Of a stretch of 5,543 bases of DNA, positions 1-5,236 are shown piece after piece. The notes beneath the pieces are model-generated. The model was not told where the DNA came from. It saw only the letters and a list, made by a program, of their open reading frames with translations, and searched no databases. Position numbers and translations under genes: made by a program. Positions within the stretch are counted from its first letter, which is position 1, and each line of letters opens with the position of its first letter. This stretch comes from Pseudomonadota bacterium. GTDB taxonomy: Bacteria > Desulfobacterota > Desulfobacteria > Desulfobacterales > ETH-SRB1. The stretch covers positions 1 to 5,543 of the forward strand of contig JAHIKR010000176.1 in the NCBI GenBank assembly GCA_018897415.1. The letters are read 5' to 3'.

Positions 1-584
1 CCAGAGTCATAATCCCGGCTAAAAGCACCAAAGACTGCCGTGTAAGATTTGACAGTAACGCTTACTCTGTACCGTTTCAATATGCCTGTAAGGCATTGAC
101 GCTCAAAGCTACAGATACAGAAGTTGTGATATATAACAATAACACCTTGATCGCACAACACAAGAGAACATATGAGAAGTACTTGTCCATAGAAGACCCC
201 AGACATTACCAGGAGCTTATAGCTATGAAGAAAAAGGCCTTAAAGTATAAAAAGAGGGATGAATTTTTAGGCCTGGGAGATGGGTGTGAGGAATATCTTA
301 AGGGCATGGTCAATTGTGAACTCAATCTCAGCCATCACATTGAGAAGATACTGGGCATGGTAAATATATATGGGAAGAAAATTGTCCTTCAAGCAATTAA
401 CCATGCTTTAAAGTATAGGGCTTTTGGATCTAGCTACATCAAGAATATTATCTTACAGCATAGGAAAGGCCGCGATAAACATATAAATCCAATCTCTATA
501 CAAGGGAGCGGCGAATTTAATAATGCGAGCGTGGAAGAACGGGATTTGGACCTGTATGACGATTTATTCAGCGAGGAGGAATAA
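1..584 (+). CDS. istA: IstA transposase of IS21 element A, C-terminal part
   Basis: The reading frame is open from base 3 to the TAA at 582-584 and continues off the left edge, so this is the C-terminal ~193 residues of a protein usually near 500 residues. The TTG at 96 is only an internal codon; in-frame coding sequence precedes it. The visible part matches the IstA region after the DDE catalytic core: a small beta-rich domain with the signature DSNAYSVP (nt 51-74), then a helical tail ending in the acidic stretch DLDLYDDLFSEEE. The catalytic residues are off-window, so activity cannot be judged. IstA is the DDE recombinase that binds the element ends and performs cut-and-paste or junction transposition with IstB. 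The istB start lies 4 bases after the stop, consistent with one transcript. Confidence 0.85.
   Translation, partial: RVIIPAKSTKDCRVRFDSNAYSVPFQYACKALTLKATDTEVVIYNNNTLIAQHKRTYEKYLSIEDPRHYQELIAMKKKALKYKKRDEFLGLGDGCEEYLKGMVNCELNLSHHIEKILGMVNIYGKKIVLQAINHALKYRAFGSSYIKNIILQHRKGRDKHINPISIQGSGEFNNASVEERDLDLYDDLFSEEE
573..580 (+). promoter_or_regulatory. Ribosome binding site of truncated istB (element A)
   Basis: GAGGAGGA lies within the last codons of istA and 8 bases before ATG 589. This fixes the istB start and suggests translation coupled to istA. Confidence 0.6.
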
Positions 585-588
585 CAAA

Positions 589-1143
589 ATGGATGTAAAA
601 GAACAACTGCAGCACGACCTTGAATATCTAAGGCTAATGCGGATCAAGGAGATACACGAAGAAGCCGCAAGAGAGTCATCTGAGAAAAATCTCTCTCACA
701 TAGAATATCTAGCAAAAGTTATATCAGAAGAGGCTTCTGCGAGATTCCAAAGATCAGTAACTGCAAGGATACACCAGGCGCGTTTTTCTGTTATAAAAAC
801 AGTAGACGGTTTTGACTTCAATCATCCGGAGAACATCAATAAACAACAAATATTGAAGATACTGGATATGGATTTTATGGAAGATAAAAAGAATGTAATA
901 ATCTTGGGTCCGCCCGGTGTAGGAAAGAGTCACATAGCCCTTTCTATTGGTTATAAGGCCTGCCTTAAAGGAATAAGGGCATATTTTACGACAGCCATAG
1001 ATGCAATCAATTATTTACGTGCATCCATCGCTGATAATACATTTTTGAAATGTATGAAACAATATACAGGACCACGGCTGCTCATAATTGATGAATTAGG
1101 GTATCTGCCGATTGACAAAGAGGGTGTTATGCGACAATTATAA
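589..1143 (+). pseudogene. istB: IstB helper ATPase of IS21 element A, truncated by element B
   Basis: IstB is the AAA+ ATPase that partners the IS21 transposase in target capture. The start chosen is ATG 589, with GAGGAGGA at 573-580 as ribosome binding site; an upstream GTG/ATG start would only overlap istA. The N-terminal helical domain (about residues 1-90) is followed by Walker A GPPGVGKSH (107-115) and Walker B LLIIDELGY (164-172). The family motif LPIDKEG then ends abruptly at residue 179. The last residues (VMRQL) and the TAA stop come from the left end of element B. The product would be 184 aa against about 250 for the family. It lacks sensor I, the arginine-finger region and the C-terminal lid, so it is almost certainly inactive. 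Confidence 0.88.
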
Positions 1144-1173
1144 TTACCGGTTGACGACAATTATTCTTTCCGA
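1125..1173 (+). repeat. Left end of element B with two tandem transposase-binding repeats
   Basis: Two repeats share CGACAATTATnnTTnCCG. The outer one begins at 1132 and the inner one at 1155, a spacing of 23 bp. The inner repeat plus one base, ACGACAATTATTCTTTCCG (1154-1172), is an exact inverted match to the inner repeat of the right end. Multiple terminal repeats at both ends are typical of IS21-family elements and serve as IstA binding sites. Confidence 0.85.
1139..1144 (+). promoter_or_regulatory. Perfect -10 hexamer (TATAAT) near the left tip of element B
   Basis: TATAAT occurs 14 bases inside the left border. No suitable -35 box sits upstream in the present flank. IS21 itself is known to form a strong promoter when two copies, or the two ends, are joined: the right end supplies -35 and the left end -10. 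Here the right tip carries an outward TTGACG (3519-3524), seven bases before the border. With the border at 1125 the joined spacing would exceed 20 bp. With the alternative border at 1130 it would be nearer the optimum. This is inference. Confidence 0.35.
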
Positions 1174-1179
1174 TTAATT
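1151..1179 (+). promoter_or_regulatory. Possible weak istA promoter of element B
   Basis: TTGACG (1151-1156) stands 17 bases before TTAATT (1174-1179), upstream of istA in the 80-bp leader. The -35 box is good and the -10 box poor (three of six matches). It overlaps the inner transposase-binding repeat, so IstA binding could repress it. This is a low-confidence call. Confidence 0.25.
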
Positions 1180-1211
1180 GTAAACCATTGTACACTATTT
1201 ACGTCTAACTA

Positions 1212-1218
1212 AAGGAGG
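1212..1218 (+). promoter_or_regulatory. Ribosome binding site of istA (element B)
   Basis: AAGGAGG lies 5 bases before ATG 1224, a strong Shine-Dalgarno match that fixes the istA start. Confidence 0.75.
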
Positions 1219-1223
1219 CGTAA

Positions 1224-2708
1224 ATGGTGACAGATCAACAGGTAAGGAGATTGTTTATGTTTAAGAATAAGGAAACATATCAATACAGAGCAGCTGATAA
1301 GGCTGGCATGACAGAACGGACAGCTTATAAGTACATTAAAGCTAACAAATTACCCAGTCAGCTTAAATGTGAACACAACTGGCAAACGCGCGAAGATCCA
1401 TTTGTTGAAGACTGGCCAGTAATACTTGATATGCTTGAAGTCAATCCTGGGCTTGAGGGAAAAACCATCTTTGATCATTTTAATCGGACATACCCTGCAA
1501 GGTATCAGAATGGTCAATTACGCACACTTCAGCGCAGGATCAAGCATTGGCGGGCGATAGAAGGCCCAGGAAGAGAAGTATACTTCCCTCAAATACACTA
1601 TCCCGGAGATTTGAGCGCCTCAGATTTTACTCATATGCATAGCCTTGGCATAACAATACGGGGCGAACAATTTAATCACCTTTTATATCACTTTGTGTTG
1701 ACCTATTCAAACTGGGAAACCTTTACTATATGCTACTCCGAAAGTTTTGAGAACTTAAGCAATGGATTACAGAATGCACTATGGGAACTTGGCGGACGGG
1801 CAAAGCGGCACAGGACAGACCGCATGAGCGCGGCGGTAAACAAAGACTGCCACCCGGAAAAGTTTAACCGCAATTATCAGGCATTATTACGGCATTATGA
1901 GATTCTGCCAGAAAGAACCAATGCTCATAGCGCCAATGAGAATGGCGACATAGAAACCTCTCACCGCCATTTTAAACATGCTGTCGCTCAGGCATTAATG
2001 CTTCGGGATAGCAAAGACTTTTACAGTATCGCTGACTATAAGAAATTCCTCCAAAAAATTGCGTATCAGCTTAATGCTGGGCGCACGAAGCGCTTTGAAG
2101 AAGAATTAACTGTACTTGGACAACTTCCTGAAGCGCGGTTTGATGATTGTAAGAATATGGATAATCTAAAGGTCGGCAAAAGCAGCACCCTGAACATACA
2201 GCATAACACATATTCAGTGCATAGCCGCCTTATCGGAGAAAAAGTACAGGCGCGGATATATGCCGATCATATTGAGATCTGGTATGCGCAGAAAATAGTT
2301 GACCATATTCCGCGCCAGCGAGGCACAAGTAAACACAGGATCGATTATCGGCATATAATTGACTGGCTGGTACGTAAGCCGGGCGCATTTGAAAATTACC
2401 GTTATAAAGAAGATCTATATCCATCAAGCTGGTTCAGGATTGCCTATGATTGGCTGTGTTCAAATATGGCGTTACAAGCAAATAGACAGTATGTGCAAAT
2501 TTTATATTACGCGGCAAAAGAAGGCCAAACAGTAACCGAAAGTGCTATCAGGTATCTCGTCGAACATGATAAAGAGCTGACAGCGTTAAATATTAAGGGT
2601 CAAATAGACGAACAATTTAAATTGCCTCCGGTAACAGAGGTTAGCGTGGACAATAATAACCTTGAATCGTACGACGCTCTTCTTGAAGAGGCGGCCTATC
2701 ATGGATAA
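1224..2708 (+). CDS. istA: IS21-family transposase IstA (element B), intact
   Basis: This 494-aa protein has the full length expected of an IstA DDE transposase, which binds the element ends and catalyses strand cleavage and joining with IstB. The N-terminal region (about 3-45) reads as a helix-turn-helix, with the recognition segment around MTERTAYKYIKA. A second DNA-binding helical region follows (about 60-115) and ends in RTLQRRIKHWR-type residues typical of IS21. The catalytic triad can be placed at D134 (SASDFTHM), D199 (HRTDRMSAAV) and E244 (GDIETSHRHFK). A C-terminal beta domain holds HNTYSVHSRL (327-336), followed by a helical tail with an acidic end. The ATG is fixed by AAGGAGG at 1212-1218. 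The stop overlaps the istB start by 8 bases, implying coupled translation. No frameshift is seen, so it is probably active. Confidence 0.93.
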   Translation: MVTDQQVRRLFMFKNKETYQYRAADKAGMTERTAYKYIKANKLPSQLKCEHNWQTREDPFVEDWPVILDMLEVNPGLEGKTIFDHFNRTYPARYQNGQLRTLQRRIKHWRAIEGPGREVYFPQIHYPGDLSASDFTHMHSLGITIRGEQFNHLLYHFVLTYSNWETFTICYSESFENLSNGLQNALWELGGRAKRHRTDRMSAAVNKDCHPEKFNRNYQALLRHYEILPERTNAHSANENGDIETSHRHFKHAVAQALMLRDSKDFYSIADYKKFLQKIAYQLNAGRTKRFEEELTVLGQLPEARFDDCKNMDNLKVGKSSTLNIQHNTYSVHSRLIGEKVQARIYADHIEIWYAQKIVDHIPRQRGTSKHRIDYRHIIDWLVRKPGAFENYRYKEDLYPSSWFRIAYDWLCSNMALQANRQYVQILYYAAKEGQTVTESAIRYLVEHDKELTALNIKGQIDEQFKLPPVTEVSVDNNNLESYDALLEEAAYHG

Positions 2709-3465
2709 AAAAGAGCTCGAACAATTAAATAATTGTTTAACAGAATTACAACTGACGATTGTTCTTAAACAATATCCTGATTTAGCAGAAAAAGCTCTAT
2801 CAGAATCATTAAGCTATGAGGAGTATCTCTTAAGCGTGCTTGAGACAGAATGCGAAACAAGGCGTATGCGCCGTATTGACCGTAGATTAAAAGAATCTCA
2901 TCTGCCGCTTGAGAAAAACCTCAAGACATTTGAGATAAGCCGTCTTCCTAAAAAGGTCCATCAACAGATTAAAACGCTTCTAGGGGGAGATTTTATCAGT
3001 CATAATGAAAACGTGCTTATCTTCGGGAATCCTGGCAGCGGCAAAACACATCTTATCTGCGCATTGGCGCAAGAGCTTATTAAGCAGGATAAACAAATAT
3101 ACTTTAGTAGCTGCGCCCTTCTTTTGCAAGAACTCCTTCTAGCCAAAAAGGACTTACGCCTACCGCGTTTATTGAAGAAACTCAGCAGATATGACGCGAT
3201 AATCATTGATGATATCGGCTACGTACAGCAAGAAAAAGAAGAAATGGAAGTACTTTTTACGCTTTTAGCCCAGAGGTATGAACAGGGCAGCGTTATGATT
3301 ACATCAAACTTACCCTTCTCAAAGTGGGAAAACATCTTCAAAGACCCCATGATGACAGCCGCGGCAGTAGATAGAATTGTGCACCACAGCGTCATTTTAG
3401 AATTAAATATCGACAGTTATCGCATGAATGCGGCTAAAAATCGTAAAATAAAGGAGGCGAGCTAA
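2701..3465 (+). CDS. istB: IS21-family helper ATPase IstB (element B), intact
   Basis: IstB is an AAA+ ATPase that assembles on target DNA and directs and stimulates IstA. The start at ATG 2701 gives 254 aa, the usual family length. A longer start at 2662 would lie deep within istA and lacks support, while GAAGAGG at 2685-2691 sits 9 bases before the chosen ATG. Residues 1-95 form the helical N-terminal domain. Walker A is GNPGSGKTH (109-117), Walker B IIIDDIGY (167-174), sensor I TSN (201-203), and DR (224-225) lies in the arginine-finger region. The sequence is clearly distinct from the truncated IstB at 589-1143 (for example, GNPGSGKTH against GPPGVGKSH), which supports two unrelated IS21 insertions. 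Confidence 0.92.
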   Translation: MDKKELEQLNNCLTELQLTIVLKQYPDLAEKALSESLSYEEYLLSVLETECETRRMRRIDRRLKESHLPLEKNLKTFEISRLPKKVHQQIKTLLGGDFISHNENVLIFGNPGSGKTHLICALAQELIKQDKQIYFSSCALLLQELLLAKKDLRLPRLLKKLSRYDAIIIDDIGYVQQEKEEMEVLFTLLAQRYEQGSVMITSNLPFSKWENIFKDPMMTAAAVDRIVHHSVILELNIDSYRMNAAKNRKIKEAS

Positions 3466-3483
3466 AAAAATTTAGCCTAAAAC

Positions 3484-3531
3484 CGGAAAGAATAATTGTC
3501 GTTAGGCGGAAAAAATAGTTGACGTTTTACA
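3484..3531 (-). repeat. Right end of element B with two tandem transposase-binding repeats
   Basis: The inner repeat at 3484-3502 is the exact reverse complement of ACGACAATTATTCTTTCCG in the left end. The outer repeat at 3507-3525, read on the reverse strand as ACGTCAACTATTTTTTCCG, matches it at 16 of 19 positions. Repeat spacing is 23 bp, identical to the left end. The element then ends in TTTTACA at 3525-3531. Confidence 0.85.
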
Positions 3532-3648
3532 GGCAAATGAGCGAGCGCCAAGCGAGCGGGGCAGTGAAGCCGAGCGACAGCGAGGCTGAACGGCGCATAC
3601 ACCACCAACGCAGCCCGCCCCAGCGGGCGGTGCATTAAGTCATTAAGA
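3532..3648. other. GC-rich non-coding island between the IS and the HU gene
   Basis: About 100 bp (3532-3630) are roughly 70% G+C, in sharp contrast with the AT-rich genes on both sides. The stretch contains repeated GCGAG/CGAGC units, for example GCGAGCG at 3541-3547 and 3552-3558. Possible pairings are GCGCC (3545-3549) with GGCGC (3592-3596) and AGCC (3568-3571) with GGCT (3584-3587). No open reading frame, tRNA or known RNA family is recognisable. It is not the missing part of istB. It could be an intergenic repeat element or a structured RNA, or simply transferred DNA; the sequence alone cannot decide. Confidence 0.5.
3613..3628 (-). terminator. GC-rich hairpin downstream of the HU gene, possible terminator
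   Basis: GCCCGC (3613-3618) and GCGGGC (3623-3628) form a perfect 6-bp stem with a 4-base loop, about 20 bases after the HU stop on the minus strand. No T-run follows in the minus direction, so it is not a classical intrinsic terminator. It may protect the transcript end or help pausing. Confidence 0.3.
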
Positions 3649-3658
3649 TTAAGTTAAG
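3635..3658. repeat. Four short TTAAG repeats at the 3' end of the HU gene
   Basis: TTAAG occurs at 3635, 3643, 3649 and 3654 and overlaps the HU stop codon. On the minus strand this supplies several further stop codons just past the gene. It looks like simple-sequence slippage rather than a regulatory array. Confidence 0.4.
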
Positions 3659-3921
3659 TTTTGCATGAGAGATTCGGAAGGGTTAAAATCTACGGTAATT
3701 CGTTCCGGTATGGTTATAATCTTCCCTGTTTCTGGATGGCGGACTTTTCTTGAGGATCGCTTTTCTTTATTGAAGGAACCAAAGCCACGCAAGGATATCC
3801 TTTCCCCTTTTTTAAGGTCCCGTGTTATCTCTGCCAAAATAAATTTTATGATCTCCCCTGCTTCGGTCTGGGTGAGAAAAAATCTTTTTGAGATAGCAAA
3901 GGTTAGCTCTCCCTGATTCAT
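3649..3921 (-). CDS. HU/IHF-family DNA-binding protein
   Basis: This 90-aa protein is the usual length of HU/IHF proteins, which act as dimers that bend and compact DNA in the nucleoid. The N-terminal helical part (1-40) forms the dimer body. RGFGSF (45-50) is the family signature turn. The DNA-contacting beta arm carries RHPETG (61-66), with the intercalating-type proline P63 in place of the common RNPxTG. IPERITVDFNPSESL (71-85) closes the arm and starts the C-terminal helix. The sequence does not allow a secure choice between HU and IHF. ATG 3919-3921 overlaps the stop codon of the histone-fold gene as ATGA, and AGGGG (3927-3931) lies 5 bases upstream, so translation is probably coupled to that gene. 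The conserved residues look intact. Confidence 0.93.
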   Translation of the reverse strand: MNQGELTFAISKRFFLTQTEAGEIIKFILAEITRDLKKGERISLRGFGSFNKEKRSSRKVRHPETGKIITIPERITVDFNPSESLMQNLT

Positions 3922-4262
3922 TTATTCCCCTGGTTTTTCTCAATGTAGTCGTTAATGGCTTTGGATATCTTGCCAAGATCAGTGGGATTTTTACGGATGA
4001 TTTCTTCGGCTGTCTCCTGCCAGGTTAAATTTCTTTTTCCTAAGTGTTTTTCTACGGCTGAAATAATATCTTGGTCCATAACCGTGTTGCGTTTGTCTTG
4101 TTTGGCCAACTCCCCTGCTTCTTTGAGCACGGTCTCTATCGCTAAATCAAATTCCTTCATTGACAGTTTAACCGCACTTTCTGAGGAACGCATCTTGAAG
4201 GCATCTTTAAAGTATTCTTTAATGGTATTGAATTTGATAAATTCTGCTTTTTTCTGGGGCAT
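3918..4262 (-). CDS. Bacterial histone-fold protein with C-terminal helical extension
   Basis: This 114-aa basic protein shows the three-helix histone pattern: a first helix (about 12-23), a loop, a long central helix (about 35-57, MKEFDLAIETVLKEAGELAK), a short loop, and a third helix (63-74, DQDIISAVEKHL). The second loop has R58-x-T60 with D65, the same spacing as the R-T-D clamp of archaeal histones such as HMfB (R52, T54, D59). A ~40-residue extension follows, predicted as two further helices (about 79-91 and 94-109), which is absent from minimal archaeal histones. Such proteins are expected to dimerise and bind DNA; this one could instead belong to another histone-like bacterial group. 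The start is fixed by AAAGGAGG (4267-4274). The stop overlaps the HU start, so the two are cotranslated. The fold call is by eye, without a profile search. Confidence 0.72.
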   Translation of the reverse strand: MPQKKAEFIKFNTIKEYFKDAFKMRSSESAVKLSMKEFDLAIETVLKEAGELAKQDKRNTVMDQDIISAVEKHLGKRNLTWQETAEEIIRKNPTDLGKISKAINDYIEKNQGNK

Positions 4263-4266
4263 GGGG

Positions 4267-4274
4267 CCTCCTTT
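4267..4274 (-). promoter_or_regulatory. Ribosome binding site of the histone-fold gene
   Basis: On the minus strand this reads AAAGGAGG, a strong Shine-Dalgarno sequence 4 bases before the ATG at 4262. The spacing is slightly short. It fixes the start and suggests high expression. Confidence 0.65.
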
Positions 4275-4292
4275 TATTTTTCACACAGAAAT

Positions 4293-4337
4293 CACCTACC
4301 TTTTGGAGCCGCTTTAGCGGAGGAAAAAGGTCAGGTG
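4293..4337 (-). other. Imperfect hairpin between the cyclase-like and histone genes
   Basis: The core stem CCGC (4309-4312) / GCGG (4317-4320) has a TTTA loop. After an internal mismatch it extends through CCTTTT / AAAAGG and then CACCT / AGGTG. It overlaps the stop codon of the cyclase-like gene and sits in the 68-bp gap before the histone gene. There is no clear T-run on the minus strand, so an intrinsic terminator is doubtful. An attenuator, RNA processing site or leader structure is equally possible. Confidence 0.4.
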
Positions 4338-5236
4338 GATTGCGTTAGAGTTGTATTTTTAGATTTGAAATAACTATATAACATAAAATATCTAAAAGCG
4401 AGTTTTTGATCTCTATTTTCTTTTTGTTTATTATATTCGCTCTCAACAAAATCAAAAGCAAGCTTAAATACTTTAGAGTTTAAACCCTTTTCCTCGTTAG
4501 ATAAGTGTTTAGTAAAAATCTCGAAGAATTTATCTCCCAAATAATCTAGGATATACTGCCCATCCAAATCTTGCCCTATCATCTTTAAACAACTATCAGC
4601 AATAATGTTGCATAGTTCTACATCTTCTTTTGTTTGGTTTGGTAATTGCGGATTTTTATGCGACAAATTTACTAGATAATTAATAAGGTGATTTCCTATT
4701 ACAATTCTTGGATATTGAGCAATTTTACTTTCTAACGTATATGCATTAAAAAATCCTGGACCATATACTTCGCCACTACTTAATTCTGTAGCGATCCCAA
4801 CATCTATGCCCGCCCTGAAAGGTTTTCCCCTGGCTAAAGACCACAATAGCATTCCACCGCAAGCACCCAATATCCCAAAGACACCATTTGCACAAGGTGA
4901 ATGATATTTTTTGTTTTCCAAGGGAACGAAGAATTGAAGGCAATCTGAAAAACGCGCATGTTTTAAAATACTTTTGCGCATTTCATCAAATTGTTCTTTC
5001 TTTTCTTCCGGAACTTTGAATTCAGACTCTTTTATTTCCGTGTAAGCATTAAAATAATCGTCAAACCCACCCCTAAGTTCTTCAACAAATAAAGCAGTAT
5101 GTGAATGTGCCCGTATTAATTTTTCTTTTTCATCTTCATTTTTCGGAAGATCATTAATCCCTTGAAAAGCTTCTTTTTGACCTAAAATATCAATGAAGGC
5201 AACTAAATAATACCAATAATTGAAATCCTTTTTCAT
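4331..5236 (-). CDS. Class III nucleotide cyclase-like protein
   Basis: This 301-aa soluble protein has the motif order of a divergent class III cyclase domain, the fold that makes cyclic nucleotides from NTPs with two metal-binding aspartates. FIDILG (14-19) gives a candidate first metal ligand D16; RFSDCLQFF (95-103) gives a candidate second, D98. FRAGIDVGIA (140-149), then GEVYGPGFFNAYTLES (155-170), matches the RxGI.xG and G..vN.A..LE strands and helix of cyclases. YPRIVIG (175-181) and LDGQYILDYLG (224-234) look like further conserved blocks. The hydrophobic run at 117-135 is better read as a buried helix than as a membrane span. The ATG at 5236 has only weak Shine-Dalgarno support (AGAG). 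The substrate cannot be read from the sequence, and a catalytically dead regulatory or sensor role is possible. No membrane or TIR effector of the Pycsar type is in the window. Confidence 0.55.
   Translation of the reverse strand: MKKDFNYWYYLVAFIDILGQKEAFQGINDLPKNEDEKEKLIRAHSHTALFVEELRGGFDDYFNAYTEIKESEFKVPEEKKEQFDEMRKSILKHARFSDCLQFFVPLENKKYHSPCANGVFGILGACGGMLLWSLARGKPFRAGIDVGIATELSSGEVYGPGFFNAYTLESKIAQYPRIVIGNHLINYLVNLSHKNPQLPNQTKEDVELCNIIADSCLKMIGQDLDGQYILDYLGDKFFEIFTKHLSNEEKGLNSKVFKLAFDFVESEYNKQKENRDQKLAFRYFMLYSYFKSKNTTLTQST

Larger units (their letters stand above)
1..1124 (+). mobile_element. IS21-family element A, 3' remnant, interrupted
   Basis: This is the downstream part of an IS21-family insertion sequence: the C-terminal part of istA followed by istB in the usual order. 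Its left part lies outside the window. Its right end is absent, because istB stops where element B begins and does not resume after it. No terminal repeat of element A can be seen. Both of its proteins differ clearly in sequence from those of element B, so this is a separate IS21 subgroup and not a duplicate copy. The element cannot be autonomous as it stands, because IstB lacks its C-terminal part and one end is missing. Confidence 0.85.
1125..3531 (+). mobile_element. IS21-family element B, apparently complete
   Basis: This element of about 2.4 kb has istA and istB in overlapping frames, flanked by matching inverted ends. Length and layout fit the IS21 family. The borders were chosen because both ends then read TG, five bases, CG into the outer 19-bp repeat (left TGTTATGCG; right, on the reverse strand, TGTAAAACG). 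A left border at the second TG (1130) is an alternative. Each end carries two 19-bp repeats spaced 23 bp apart. Both genes are intact, so the element may be functional. No 4-8 bp target duplication is visible: the left flank reads AAAGAGGG and the right flank GGCAAATG. The sequence to the right is not the rest of the interrupted istB. Confidence 0.85.

Noticed and set aside
523..588. Longer istB start at 523 for element A
   Set aside because: It lies inside istA in another frame. The ATG at 589 has a good ribosome binding site and matches the normal IstB N-terminus.
2230..2427. Minus-strand open frame opposite istA
   Set aside because: It is a shadow of the intact transposase gene, with no ribosome binding site or recognisable motif.
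2662..2700. Longer istB start at 2662 for element B
   Set aside because: The extra residues are istA sequence read in another frame. ATG 2701 with GAAGAGG upstream gives the normal family length.
3000..3206. Minus-strand open frame opposite istB
   Set aside because: It is the antisense of the Walker A and Walker B region of an intact IstB, so it is a shadow frame.
3449..3459. TAAAGGAGGCG repeated at 1210-1220 and 3449-3459
   Set aside because: The first is the istA ribosome binding site and the second is the coding end of istB with no start codon after it, so it is likely coincidence.
3601..3640. Integron attC site or tRNA in the GC-rich island
   Set aside because: There are no paired core sites of the RYYYAAC/GTRRRRY type, and no cloverleaf or T-loop sequence can be formed.
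3635..3658. TTAAG units as a CRISPR-like or iteron array
   Set aside because: The units are only 5 bases long with irregular spacing of 8, 6 and 5, so they are simple-sequence repeats.
3665..3916. Plus-strand open frame opposite HU
   Set aside because: The minus-strand HU protein has clear family signatures; this frame has none.
3955..4317. Plus-strand open frame opposite the histone-fold gene
   Set aside because: The minus-strand gene has a strong ribosome binding site and a stop-start overlap with HU. The plus frame has no family features.
4445..5236. Cyclase-like protein as a membrane protein
   Set aside because: The single hydrophobic run at residues 117-135 is glycine-rich, is followed directly by the RAGIDVG strand, and fits a buried helix of the cyclase fold.
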